The position numbers and the translations under genes are program-made. The notes below the pieces were generated by a model. The model saw only the letters and a program-made list of their open reading frames with translations, did not search any database and was not told the DNA's origin. This document shows, piece by piece, positions 44,212 through 53,112 of a stretch of DNA of 64,000 nt; position 1 is the stretch's first letter, and the number at the start of each line of letters is the position of its first letter. The stretch comes from Gammaproteobacteria bacterium (GTDB taxonomy: Bacteria > Pseudomonadota > Gammaproteobacteria > Arenicellales > UBA868), in the NCBI GenBank assembly GCA_022451485.1, contig JAKUQS010000010.1, positions 35,323-99,322 on the forward strand. Reading direction: 5' to 3'.

Positions 44212-45210
44212 TCAGGTCCCAGGGCGGGCGTTGGTCCGGTTGTAGCGGGGCACAGGGCCGTGCAGTGTTTGCCACACTGTATCGCAGGCCGCGCGCTCAT
44301 TGTTGTCAAGCGGTGCAGCGTCGAGTGCCGCTAGGTTGGCGGTAATCTGTTCGGGGCGCGTTGCACCAAAAAGAGTGACATCAACGCTGTCGTGATCCAG
44401 CATGTACCGCAGTGCCAGTTCGACAGTGCTGCGTCCCCCATCGCGGGCGATTTGGGAAAAGGCATCAGCGGCACATTGCTGGCGTTCATCCCAGTAGCGT
44501 TGCCGATAATTGGCATCGTTTGCAAAGCGCGTACCCGAGGTGGGTTCTTCACCCATCTGATACTTTCCTGTGAGTAGACCACCGGCCAATGGGTTATACA
44601 AACAGGTACCAAGATCAAATGTTCGGGCCATGGGCAACAACTCGGTATCGGCCGCGCGTGAGATCGCGTTGTATAACGCCTGCGTCACGGTGGGTGGTGT
44701 CCAGCCGCGTGAGCGGCTGAGATACAGTGCATCGACTATTTGCCAGGCGGCAAAGTTTGATAAGCCGATGTACCGAATTTTACCTGCGTTCACCTGACTT
44801 TCCAGGGCGCGCCATGTGACCTCAATGGGAGTGTCGTCATCAGGTTGATGCAGATAATAGATATCGACGTACTCTGTTTTAAGGCGTCGAAGCGAATTCT
44901 CAAGTTCTCGAATCAAGACTTTTGGAGTGAGGCCGATGGTCTCGGGGTCGTTTCCGACCGGGTAGCGTACTTTCGTTGCCAGAACAATGTGTTCGCGATT
45001 GTTTCGGGCGTCCATCCACTGGCCAACGATCTCTTCAGAGTGGCCTGCGTTGTAACTGTTGGACGTATCAATGAAGTTCACGCCGCTGTCACTGACTAGA
45101 TCCAACAGTTCCAGCGAGGTCTTTTCGTTGACCGGTTGACCGAGGGTCATTGTGCCAAACGAAAACGGGGATACCTTGAGTCCAGTGCTACCGAGTCTGA
45201 TACGTTCCAT
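44212..45210 (-). CDS. Aldo/keto reductase family oxidoreductase
   Basis: The 332-residue TIM barrel has FGTMTLGQPV, NFIDTSNSYNAGHSEEIVG (catalytic Asp/Tyr), ATKVRYPVG, YVDIYYLHQPDDDTP with the active His and IRYIGLSNFAAWQI. It uses NADPH to reduce aldehydes or ketones. The substrate is unknown. It is transcribed leftward, about 130 bases upstream of TrpB2. Confidence 0.9.
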   Translation of the reverse strand: MERIRLGSTGLKVSPFSFGTMTLGQPVNEKTSLELLDLVSDSGVNFIDTSNSYNAGHSEEIVGQWMDARNNREHIVLATKVRYPVGNDPETIGLTPKVLIRELENSLRRLKTEYVDIYYLHQPDDDTPIEVTWRALESQVNAGKIRYIGLSNFAAWQIVDALYLSRSRGWTPPTVTQALYNAISRAADTELLPMARTFDLGTCLYNPLAGGLLTGKYQMGEEPTSGTRFANDANYRQRYWDERQQCAADAFSQIARDGGRSTVELALRYMLDHDSVDVTLFGATRPEQITANLAALDAAPLDNNERAACDTVWQTLHGPVPRYNRTNARPGT

Positions 45211-45281
45211 GTGTCGTCCTCCTGATGATTGAACGTCGCGGCGCTAGTGCGCTACTGGGCCTATCTTAGCGGCTATTCGAC

Positions 45282-46055
45282 TCAGTGCCGGATTCCGTAG
45301 CCGCGCTGGAGGAGAATCAGGCTGAGGCTAAAAAGCGCCACGATGAAGCCGATGATGATGATGTAGGACGCCCAGAGACTGATGTCTGAAATACCGAGAA
45401 AGCCGTAGCGGAATGCGTTGATCATGTAAAGAATGGGATTGGCCAGCGATATGTCTTGCCATAACTCCGGCAGTAGCTTAATTGAGTAGAAAATTCCGCC
45501 CAGATAGGTCAGCGGTGTGAGCACAAATGCCGGAACGATAGAAATGTCGTCAAAACCTTTAGCAAATAAGGCATTGAGGAAGCCGCCAAGTGAAAAGAGA
45601 ATCGATGTCAGTATCACGACGGAGGTCAACACCAGCGGGTTGTGGATTCTAAGATCGCTGAAAAATCCCGACACGAGGGTGACTATGACGCCAATGAGGA
45701 TGCCGCGTGCAACACCGCCACCAATAAAGCCGGTCAGGATGACATAGTTGGGTGTTGGTGAAATCAGGATTTCCTCTATAGAGCGCTGGAACTTCGCGCC
45801 GAAAAAAGATGACACCACATTCGAGTAAGAGCTAGTAATAACCGACATCAAGATCAGACCTGGAACAATAAAATCCATGTAGTCGAACCCATCCATCTTC
45901 CCGATTCGCTTGCCGATAAGGTTTCCGAAAATCACAAAATATAGAGTAGTCGTGATCACCGGCGGCAACAGCGTTTGTTGCCAGATTCTGGAGAAGCGCG
46001 CAATTTCCTTGATGAAGATCGTATTAAAGGCTATGAGTTGCTCTTGTGCGGTCAC
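45282..46055 (-). CDS. ABC-2 type transporter permease
   Basis: This 257-residue inner-membrane protein has six predicted segments and the ABC2_membrane pattern: PPVITTTLYFVIFGNLIG, FIVPGLILMSVITSSYSNVVSSFFGAKFQRSIEEIL and PLTYLGGIFYSI. It matches YadH-like permeases. Its GTG start overlaps the ATPase stop by 4 bases. With the upstream ATPase it forms an exporter; the cargo is unknown. Confidence 0.92.
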   Translation of the reverse strand: MTAQEQLIAFNTIFIKEIARFSRIWQQTLLPPVITTTLYFVIFGNLIGKRIGKMDGFDYMDFIVPGLILMSVITSSYSNVVSSFFGAKFQRSIEEILISPTPNYVILTGFIGGGVARGILIGVIVTLVSGFFSDLRIHNPLVLTSVVILTSILFSLGGFLNALFAKGFDDISIVPAFVLTPLTYLGGIFYSIKLLPELWQDISLANPILYMINAFRYGFLGISDISLWASYIIIIGFIVALFSLSLILLQRGYGIRH

Positions 46056-46987
46056 AGTTGCATGCCTTCGTTGTGGTTGCGGCGGATCAAGTTGATAAAT
46101 AATTGTTCCAGGCGATTGGTCTTATTGCGCATGCTCTGAACGTGGATCCCCGCGCGCGACAGTTGTACGTAGAGTTCGTTGAGTCCGCCTTCCCGATCCA
46201 CATCCGCCTCTAGCGTTCGATCGTCTACCATCCGAGTCGTGCTTTGTAATTCGAGGGGCACGTGAGTTATTGGTTGGGAAAGATCCAGGACAAACGTTTC
46301 GACCTGGAGTTTGGTAAGTAATGAGCGCATGGAAGTATTTTCAATCAAGCGCCCTTGATCGATGATGCCGATATTTCGGCAGAGATGCTCGGCTTCTTCC
46401 AGATAATGGGTGGTTAGGATAATGGTGGTGCCGGCATCGTTGATTTGGCGCAGGAAGCTCCACATGGAGTGACGAAGCTCAATGTCGACACCAGCCGTTG
46501 GTTCATCGAGGATCAGTAGTCTGGGTTCATGTACTAACGCTCGGGCGATCATCAGGCGACGTTTCATGCCACCGGATAATGCTCGGGCCCGGTCGTCGCG
46601 CTTAGGCCACAGCCCAAGCTGCGTCAGGTATTGTTCTGCCCGTGTCTGCGCAAGCTGCCGCGCGATGCCGTAATAGCCCGCCTGGTTGACAGTGATTTGC
46701 CAGGGCGTTTCAAACATATTGAAGTTGAACTCCTGCGGCACGACACCTAGATGGGCCTTGGCACGAGAGAAATGCCGGTCAATATCGATGCCGAAGACCT
46801 GCACTTTGCCTACGCTCTTATTAATAAGGGAGCTAATGATGCCAATTGCTGTCGACTTTCCAGCGCCATTGGGGCCGAGCAGTGCAAAAAAATCGCCCTC
46901 GTTAACCGTCAGGTCGATGTCTTGAAGCGCCATCGTTCCGTTGGCATAGGTTTTTCCTAGGCCCTGAATGTTAAGCGCGGCTGTCAT
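46052..46987 (-). CDS. ABC transporter ATP-binding protein (YadG-like exporter)
   Basis: The 311-residue protein has Walker A LLGPNGAGKSTAIG, signature ALSGGMKRRLMIARAL, Walker [13 protein letters not shown] and a switch His in ILTTHYLEE. It matches YadG-type export ATPases and pairs with the coupled permease. The C-terminal 90 residues are the usual regulatory extension. Confidence 0.94.
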   Translation of the reverse strand: MTAALNIQGLGKTYANGTMALQDIDLTVNEGDFFALLGPNGAGKSTAIGIISSLINKSVGKVQVFGIDIDRHFSRAKAHLGVVPQEFNFNMFETPWQITVNQAGYYGIARQLAQTRAEQYLTQLGLWPKRDDRARALSGGMKRRLMIARALVHEPRLLILDEPTAGVDIELRHSMWSFLRQINDAGTTIILTTHYLEEAEHLCRNIGIIDQGRLIENTSMRSLLTKLQVETFVLDLSQPITHVPLELQSTTRMVDDRTLEADVDREGGLNELYVQLSRAGIHVQSMRNKTNRLEQLFINLIRRNHNEGMQL

Positions 46988-47058
46988 GGTGGTGGTGTTC
47001 GGCGTGATAGAACAGATATGGGGCCAACTTCAGTACTTTGCAAGGGACTCGCGTGGGA

Positions 47059-48417
47059 TTACTGGCGCAGTACACATTTCTCGTATAAATCTTTAAGCAG
47101 CCCGCTCGGATCATAGCGGGTCTTTAGTTCGCGGTAGACTGGACCGTTGTACGCTTTCCAAAATGCGCGGTGGGAGAAAAACACGTCGGAATATAGAGAC
47201 TTTATGCCACCGAAATTGGTGACCTTGTTTTCTATCATTCGGTTGAAGTGTCCCCTGGGTTTTTGACGGCGTGTTCGGACCACGTCCCAGAAACCAAAGT
47301 TGATGTAAGACAAATCCGTCGCCATTGGAAATAAAGGGAAGGATTGTTTGTTGTTATGGACGCGAACTGGGCAGACCCAAATAGGAAGAATGCCGATTTT
47401 GTCGTGCAAGAAGTCGAGGAACTCTGCTGCCTTGTCTGTCGGGATGTCCACATCTTGAATGACTGATTCAGTGTGTATAAAGGCCATGCGATTTAGACGT
47501 CGTGTCAGGCCAACACGGCTGTTCCAGCGCATGATCTTCTGGTAGGTGGTGGAATTTAATCGTTTCCGTCCGAGTAGGCGTCGAAGCGGTTTACTTTGTA
47601 TATAAAGGTTCTTCGAGCACCAAAACCAGTCCGTGTCCCAACGCCACAAGTAGTCGCTCGTGGTCAAGTAATCCTCGCTGCGCACGGGGATTGACTGGTA
47701 GTAGATGTCGAGAAAAGTGTAATCACTGAGGTAGGGTGCCTCGTCAACAAAGCGACCAATCGTTAAAAAGTGCTGATGGCGTTGCAGTACGCAGCCGTCC
47801 AGAAAATCAATGTCTTGGCCGGACCATTTGTCGAGCGCGGCGAAGAAGGCCTCGCTGTTATCAAATTTGAGGTGGGTGAGTTGCACATAAGGTTTCACTG
47901 GTATTGCTTCAAGTTTCAGTCGAAGGATGTATCCCAGGGTCCCGTACGAATTCGCTATCCCAAAAAAGAGATCCTTGTGAGCGTTGTTGGGTGTGCATGT
48001 GACAACATCGCCACTGGCGAGCAGTACATCCACTTCAAGGACAGACTCATGGGGTAGGCCATAGCGAAAGGAAGAAGACTCGATGCCAATACCCGAGATA
48101 GCGCCACCGACCGTGATCGATTTCAGTTGAGGTACGACTTTGGGCATTAGTCCGACTTGCAAAGACTCCGAGATTACATCGGCATAAGTCGTCATGCCCT
48201 CAACCTCGATCGTATTTTGTTCCCTATCGATATTTAGAACATGACTAAACGCGCTGACATCAAGTGCGTGATGTGGGTTAGTGTCGCGGGTTCGAAAAAG
48301 ATTTGACGTTTCTTTCTGCAGGCGCATTGGGCCCGGCGGCAGGTCCGACAGTGTTCTCGTAAGGTCTTTAAGACGACTGGTATAACCAGCCGAAACGTTT
48401 GCACTTTCTGTTACCAC
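47059..48417 (-). CDS. FAD-linked oxidoreductase, DHCR24-like
   Basis: The 452-residue protein has an FAD_binding_4 fold: VEGMTTYADVISESL, then PQLKSITVGGAISGIGIESS and SYGTLGYILRLKLEAIPVKPY. The GIGIESSSFRYGL stretch resembles delta-24-sterol reductase (DHCR24). Bacterial members of the group are FAD oxidoreductases of mostly unknown substrate. The start appears to be a GTG. It lies 14 bases after the end of gamma-glutamyltransferase on the same strand. Confidence 0.85.
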   Translation of the reverse strand: MVTESANVSAGYTSRLKDLTRTLSDLPPGPMRLQKETSNLFRTRDTNPHHALDVSAFSHVLNIDREQNTIEVEGMTTYADVISESLQVGLMPKVVPQLKSITVGGAISGIGIESSSFRYGLPHESVLEVDVLLASGDVVTCTPNNAHKDLFFGIANSYGTLGYILRLKLEAIPVKPYVQLTHLKFDNSEAFFAALDKWSGQDIDFLDGCVLQRHQHFLTIGRFVDEAPYLSDYTFLDIYYQSIPVRSEDYLTTSDYLWRWDTDWFWCSKNLYIQSKPLRRLLGRKRLNSTTYQKIMRWNSRVGLTRRLNRMAFIHTESVIQDVDIPTDKAAEFLDFLHDKIGILPIWVCPVRVHNNKQSFPLFPMATDLSYINFGFWDVVRTRRQKPRGHFNRMIENKVTNFGGIKSLYSDVFFSHRAFWKAYNGPVYRELKTRYDPSGLLKDLYEKCVLRQ

Positions 48418-48431
48418 GTGTATGCCTTTCG

Positions 48432-50060
48432 CTAGAATCCTGCAGCTAGCCCGTCCTTGCGCGGGTCTGAACCTGCCACGTAGCCACCGGGCGCGCGGAC
48501 AATGATTTGGCCACCACCAAAAACGCCTTCTTTGTTCGGATCGACGAAACGATGGCCGCGTGCTTCGAGATCAGAGCGCAATGAGGACAGCCCGGGCTCT
48601 AGCCATACAGAGAAGTCGGTGGCAACGAACCAGCGCGGTGCATCAAGTGCTTGTTGTGGCGACAGTCCCTGGCAGAACATTCGCAGCACCATTTGCAGGT
48701 GGCCCTGCGGCTGCATGTGTCCGCCCATCACCCCGAAACTGGCGACTGGTTCTCCCGTGCGTGTGATGAAGGCGGGAATAATGGTGTGGTACGGGCGTTT
48801 ACCACCACCGACTTCATTTGCGTGGCCCGGTTGAAGAACGAAACCCCGACCACGGCTCTGCAGACTGATGCCGGTATCTGGAACCACAATGCCTGACCCG
48901 AAACCGGTGAAATTGGACTGGATGTATGAAACCATCATACCGCTTTGATCAGCTGTGCTCAGGTAAATAGTACCGTGGTCCGGCCGAATCTCAGCGCTAG
49001 GGATGCTGGATTTTGCAGGATCGATCGATGCTGCCCGTCGTGCTAGTTCGTCCGGGTCGAGTAACTGAGCAATCGTTACTTCCATTGACTCTGGATCAGC
49101 GACGTGGCGATGCGTTTCGGCAAAGGCGATTTTCATTGCCTCCATTTGCAGGTGAATGCTATCGGCGGAGTCAAGCGGGTGAACCTCAACATCGAGATGT
49201 TCGAGGATACCGAGGGCCACCAGCGTCGCGATTCCTTGGCCATTGGGTGGAATCTCATGAATGGAGAGGCCTCTGAAATCCTGCGAGATGCAATCGACCC
49301 AGTGGCTCTTGTGATCTGCTAGGTCACGCAGGGTCATCTCGGCGCCGTGGTTTTGTGCATCGGCAGCCATGGCTTTAGCCAGAGGGCCGCGATAGAAACT
49401 TTCTCCGTGGGTTCGGGCAATCTCTTCCAAGGTTCGAGCCTGGTCCTGACACCGGAATATGTCGCCGGCGCGCGGCGCAGTGCCACCGGGTAGAAAAGTG
49501 TCGGCGAAGGCGGGTAGGTGAGCGAAGTTTCTTGCGTCTTTTTCCCATTGGGCCGCAATGACGGGACTTACAGCAAATCCGTCGTTCGCCGCCCGAATGG
49601 CCGCCTCAAACAGGTCCTCAAATGGCAGCACGCCAAAGCGTTCCGATAATTGCACCCAGGCATCGACGGCGCCTGGAACGGTGACACAGTCCCAGCCTGG
49701 CCAGGGCATTTCTTTGTATTGGTTAAATCGCGTGGGTGTCCAAGCACTTGGGGAGCGGCCAGAAGCATTCAGTCCATGCAGATCTTTGCCGTCCCAGACA
49801 ATGGCAAATGCGTCGCTGCCGATGCCATTCATGGTCGGTTCGACTACCGTCAACGTGATGGCGCTTGCGATCGCCGCATCCACCGCGTTACCGCCCTTTT
49901 CCATGGCGGTTAGGCCAGCCTGGGTTGCCAGAGGCTGTGATGTCGCGACGACATTACGGGCGTAAACAGAGGAGCGTCGTGAGGGATAGCGGTAATCCGG
50001 ATCTTGTGAAGAAAACACGGTTGTCAATGGCCTGATGAAAATGGCCCAGCAGTTTAGCAT
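48432..50060 (-). CDS. ggt: Gamma-glutamyltransferase (Ntn hydrolase)
   Basis: This protein of about 540 residues matches gamma-glutamyltranspeptidase: VVATSQPLATQAGLTAMEKGGNAVDAAIAS near the N terminus, the large-subunit motifs FRGLSIHEIPPNGQG, and the small-subunit start with the nucleophile Thr in HGTIYLSTADQSG. It self-cleaves before that Thr. The open start at 50060 (MLNCW) has no signal peptide, and a GTG at 50018 gives a start closer to the family. Most are periplasmic, so the lack of a leader is notable: cytoplasmic relatives of cephalosporin acylase or HpxW type are possible. Confidence 0.9.
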   Translation of the reverse strand: MLNCWAIFIRPLTTVFSSQDPDYRYPSRRSSVYARNVVATSQPLATQAGLTAMEKGGNAVDAAIASAITLTVVEPTMNGIGSDAFAIVWDGKDLHGLNASGRSPSAWTPTRFNQYKEMPWPGWDCVTVPGAVDAWVQLSERFGVLPFEDLFEAAIRAANDGFAVSPVIAAQWEKDARNFAHLPAFADTFLPGGTAPRAGDIFRCQDQARTLEEIARTHGESFYRGPLAKAMAADAQNHGAEMTLRDLADHKSHWVDCISQDFRGLSIHEIPPNGQGIATLVALGILEHLDVEVHPLDSADSIHLQMEAMKIAFAETHRHVADPESMEVTIAQLLDPDELARRAASIDPAKSSIPSAEIRPDHGTIYLSTADQSGMMVSYIQSNFTGFGSGIVVPDTGISLQSRGRGFVLQPGHANEVGGGKRPYHTIIPAFITRTGEPVASFGVMGGHMQPQGHLQMVLRMFCQGLSPQQALDAPRWFVATDFSVWLEPGLSSLRSDLEARGHRFVDPNKEGVFGGGQIIVRAPGGYVAGSDPRKDGLAAGF

Positions 50061-50239
50061 CGCTACAGACGGAGTTCGGTTTCTGTTAACGCCGTTGGAA
50101 CTAATTGATTATACGAATAGCCAACTATGTAGATTGGTTTGAACGACGTGTCCAGCGCCACAAGAAAGCGAACTATTGTCATGCTGGAACGGATTGTGTC
50201 CGAGAGTAGGGATACTGATGAATGCCAAATATCTGTGCT

Positions 50240-51262
50240 TTAAGAATCAATGGATGAGGCGCTGGACTGACTTTTAGAAATCTTCCTATTGATGTGCTCC
50301 CCGGCAGTTATCCCTGGATAGTTTGGAGCTGACCCCGATTTTAGGCATGAGGGTATGCAAGAGATTTCAGCATCGAAGTTTGGGTGTGCAAAAAACCCGA
50401 TAGCTTGACGTTCCGAACTTGTACGCTGAAGTGCTGTTGGATTGGCAACACGGTGAAGAGTCGACATCCAGTGATCATTCGTCCAGCGCGCCATCATGTC
50501 GCCGAGGTTAACGACCAACGTGCCAGGTGGCGGTTTCACAGGCGACCAGCGGTTCCCTGGCAAATAGACCTCTAGCCCTCCGGGTGCGTCTGTTATCGAG
50601 AGGATAGTAAATGCACCAAAGTCAGTATGTGCACCGGTACGTAATTGACCAACTTTCTCATTACCTAAGCTGGGTGGATAGTAGTGGCAACCTAGAATGC
50701 TGAAGTGCCGATCGAATTTGTCAGCGAAATAATCTTCATGAAGATCGAGTGCGACAGCGAAGATCTGGAACAAACTGGTAGCCAGCTGCTCATACGCGCG
50801 ATAAGCCGTAACGAGCGCGTCGAATAAATTAGGGGGGTTATTGGGATAGATGTTGGGGGCATAGGCAGTGGCCGCCTCTGGCACGCTGGCAAAGGCACCC
50901 ATATGGTTATCAACGGGTCCAAGAAACAGGCTTTCTCTTAAATCTGGTGGTTCGTCGTTATCAAGCGTGGAGGCTAGGCCGCGGGTACCCAATGGGTGAT
51001 AACCGCGCTGCCTAGCGGGTCCTTGAGGACACCATCGGTTCTTCTCGGCTGGGTCCAAGCGAAAGAATGCCCGAGTGGAAACAAACGTGTGTTCAAGGAG
51101 TGCCTGGGCAACAGCGTGGCCACTAATCATCAGGAATCCGGTTGTCTCACAGGCACTACCAATTTTTTTGGCTACTTCCTTTTTCTTAGCACGATGACCG
51201 GAGAAAAAGGGGCTGATGTCAATGATGGGGATATCGCCGTCGGACGAATGCTTCAGACGCAT
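50240..51262 (-). CDS. Isopenicillin N synthase-like 2OG-Fe(II) oxygenase
   Basis: The ATG at 51262 gives 340 residues; the open frame upstream overlaps the next gene. The N-terminal DIPIIDISPFFSG is the DIOX_N motif. The iron site is visible as HTD in TGAHTDFGAFTIL and a distal His in LHRVANP, with SERQAIGFFAHPN for the 2-oxoglutarate Arg. Its start lies within 2 bases of the binding-protein stop and shares its GGAG, so it is translation-coupled. Substrate unknown. Confidence 0.88.
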   Translation of the reverse strand: MRLKHSSDGDIPIIDISPFFSGHRAKKKEVAKKIGSACETTGFLMISGHAVAQALLEHTFVSTRAFFRLDPAEKNRWCPQGPARQRGYHPLGTRGLASTLDNDEPPDLRESLFLGPVDNHMGAFASVPEAATAYAPNIYPNNPPNLFDALVTAYRAYEQLATSLFQIFAVALDLHEDYFADKFDRHFSILGCHYYPPSLGNEKVGQLRTGAHTDFGAFTILSITDAPGGLEVYLPGNRWSPVKPPPGTLVVNLGDMMARWTNDHWMSTLHRVANPTALQRTSSERQAIGFFAHPNFDAEISCIPSCLKSGSAPNYPGITAGEHINRKISKSQSSASSIDS

Positions 51263-51264
51263 GA

Positions 51265-52191
51265 TTACTCCATCTGCGTGGTTGAGCGCCAAATAGCTGG
51301 ATCCGAAAGACCGGCAGCAACCACCTGATGGTAAGGCGCATCGTAACTGATGAGCCCACCGGAAAGGAGTGATGCCTTGAGACGTACAAACGCCGCCGCG
51401 GGCAATTCGGGTGATTTCGCCCACAGCTTTGCTAATTGATAAGAGTTAATCATATGGGCTATGCGTTCATGTGTGAGAGATGGGAAATATTTTGACACTA
51501 TCTTTGCAACTGCCTCTCCTGAGTTTTCCCGCAACCATTTTTGGGTTCTCGCTATCGCACGGGTAAGTCCTACACAAGTTTCCCATTGCGACTCTACAAA
51601 TTGTCGTGTTGTGTAGAAGGTGGTATAGGCAATGTCGCCGCGACTGGAAAAACGGTGCCAAAGGTGTCCATCACCGTTTGTGATTAGATCATCAGCATAC
51701 GGCTCAAAGATTTGTACCACATCAAGGTTTCCCCGGCGAAGTGCAGCAACATTTTCTTCCATTGTAAGCCTTGTTCCCCATGCTAGAGATGAAGGATTGA
51801 TTCCCGCACGTTTTAAGTCGTCTTGGAAGGTCATCTCGGGTGTCGGGACTTCGCTGGCCACTCCGATACGGAGCTCGCTCAAATCAGAAAACTGAAAATT
51901 CTGGTTTGGCGTCCGGCCAATCAGGAGAAATGGATCCCGGGCAACTACTTGGCAGAAGCAGACTAATGGACATGCCCGGTCCGCATCGTGATGCATCATT
52001 ACCCGCATCGGACCACCCCAGGCGACGTCAGCCCGGCCGTTAAGTATTGCCCGCGGGGTTTCTGTGGTTGAAGGTGAGAGCCGGAGGTCTACTTCGATCC
52101 CTTCTGCTGAAAAGAAGCCGTGTTCATGAGCGAGGTAAAACGGAACATATGGAATAGCCCGCATATTTTCATAGAGAATAATTTTCGCCAT
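51265..52191 (-). CDS. NMT1/THI5-like substrate-binding-type protein without signal peptide
   Basis: The ATG at 52191 (MAKIILYENMRAIPY) with a GGAGGGGGAT ribosome site gives 308 residues. The NMT1/THI5 solute-binding fold is evident: YVPFYLAHEHGFFSAEGIEVDLR, ILNGRADVAWGG, and TFQDDLKRAGINPSS. No signal peptide is present and no permease or ATPase is nearby, so a cytoplasmic role is likely: sensor, metabolic enzyme or binding partner. It is in an operon with the 2OG oxygenase. Confidence 0.85.
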   Translation of the reverse strand: MAKIILYENMRAIPYVPFYLAHEHGFFSAEGIEVDLRLSPSTTETPRAILNGRADVAWGGPMRVMMHHDADRACPLVCFCQVVARDPFLLIGRTPNQNFQFSDLSELRIGVASEVPTPEMTFQDDLKRAGINPSSLAWGTRLTMEENVAALRRGNLDVVQIFEPYADDLITNGDGHLWHRFSSRGDIAYTTFYTTRQFVESQWETCVGLTRAIARTQKWLRENSGEAVAKIVSKYFPSLTHERIAHMINSYQLAKLWAKSPELPAAAFVRLKASLLSGGLISYDAPYHQVVAAGLSDPAIWRSTTQME

Positions 52192-52202
52192 AACTCTATC
52201 CC

Positions 52203-52214
52203 CCTCCACGGAGG
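52203..52214. promoter_or_regulatory. Inverted repeat overlapping the ribosome site of the NMT1-like gene
   Basis: CCTCC and GGAGG arms with a two-base centre sit at the Shine-Dalgarno of the minus-strand gene starting at 52191. Folding in the mRNA could hide the ribosome site. Confidence 0.3.
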
Positions 52215-52357
52215 CAGATCACGATGGGTTTATTTAATCATCAGTAAAGCATAGTGGCGATTGGTGTTAAGCTGAATATGTTGATTTCAAACAGGCTCAG
52301 TCATACGTTTATAAAGGCAGTGCGCTATGGATTCTCGTATTGGAAAGGTGACTCGTC

Positions 52358-52418
52358 CCCGTTGTTGTTTGGGTTGGCCGGGTGACCAACAAGGGTATTG
52401 TTGGGTGTTCTAAACAAT
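52358..52418 (+). promoter_or_regulatory. Two consecutive hairpins in the isochorismatase-like gene leader
   Basis: The first stem pairs CCC-TTGTTG (one bulged G) with CAACAAGGG (52387–52395). The second pairs ATTGTT (52397–52402) with AACAAT (52413–52418). They lie 30–90 bases before the start codon. No known riboswitch class was recognised. Confidence 0.25.
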
Positions 52419-52449
52419 GTGCAGTCCATCTTGTTGAGGAGTGAATTGG

Positions 52450-53103
52450 ATGTCTCATTCTGTTGATCCGCACTTCCCTACGATGGCGTGGGGCCTTGAA
52501 TTGGGTGCCAGTGCGTTGTTAGTAATTGATCCCCAAAATGATTTTCTCCATCCGGAAGGTTGGTATGGTGCGCATGGCGTTGACATCAGCCATATGCGCC
52601 GCACTATCGAGCCCACCCGACTGTTGGTTCAGTCTGCTCGGGGCAGGCAGATGCCCATCATCTGGACGCAGCACGGATTTCACAATGAAAGTGACGGCGG
52701 ACTGTTCCTAGAGATGCGGCCATTTCTGGCAGAAGGGGGGCTCCGCATTGGGACATGGGGCTACCAGATCCTAGAGGAGCTCGAACCGGCAGCGGGTGAT
52801 TGGCGAATACAAAAGAATCGTCTGAGCGCGTTTTACGGTACCAATCTAGAGCTCTTGTTGCGAGGACTTGGCGTAACCACGATCCTCATCGTTGGCGTTT
52901 TGACGAATCAATGCGTGGCTGCAACCAGCAAGGATGCGTATTACCGCGATATCAAGCCGATTGTGGTGGAGGAGGCCACTGGCACGACCTTGCCTCATCT
53001 CCATTCACCAGCAATCGAGATGATTCAGGTCGGGTGGGGCGCTGTCCATAGCCTGGAGAAAACCCTGACGAACCTCGAGGAACTGGGTATACCGAACGGC
53101 TAG
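52450..53103 (+). CDS. Isochorismatase-family cysteine amidohydrolase
   Basis: The ATG at 52450 has GAGGAG 9 bases upstream and gives 217 residues. The triad is visible: Asp27 in LLVIDPQNDF, Lys122 in QKNRLSAF and Cys155 in GVLTNQCV. The family covers N-carbamoylsarcosine amidase, ureidoacrylate amidohydrolase (RutB) and nicotinamidase-like enzymes. Placement beside an alpha/beta hydrolase and a 2OG oxygenase fits amide or ureide catabolism. It converges on the hydrolase at 53113. Confidence 0.9.
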   Translation: MSHSVDPHFPTMAWGLELGASALLVIDPQNDFLHPEGWYGAHGVDISHMRRTIEPTRLLVQSARGRQMPIIWTQHGFHNESDGGLFLEMRPFLAEGGLRIGTWGYQILEELEPAAGDWRIQKNRLSAFYGTNLELLLRGLGVTTILIVGVLTNQCVAATSKDAYYRDIKPIVVEEATGTTLPHLHSPAIEMIQVGWGAVHSLEKTLTNLEELGIPNG

Positions 53104-53112
53104 ATAATCTCC

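Noticed and set aside
51920-51970. Cys-Phe-Cys stretch in the NMT1-like protein as a THI5 active-site motif
   Set aside because: Its position and context differ from the yeast CCCFC motif as I recall it, so suicide-enzyme function is not supported.
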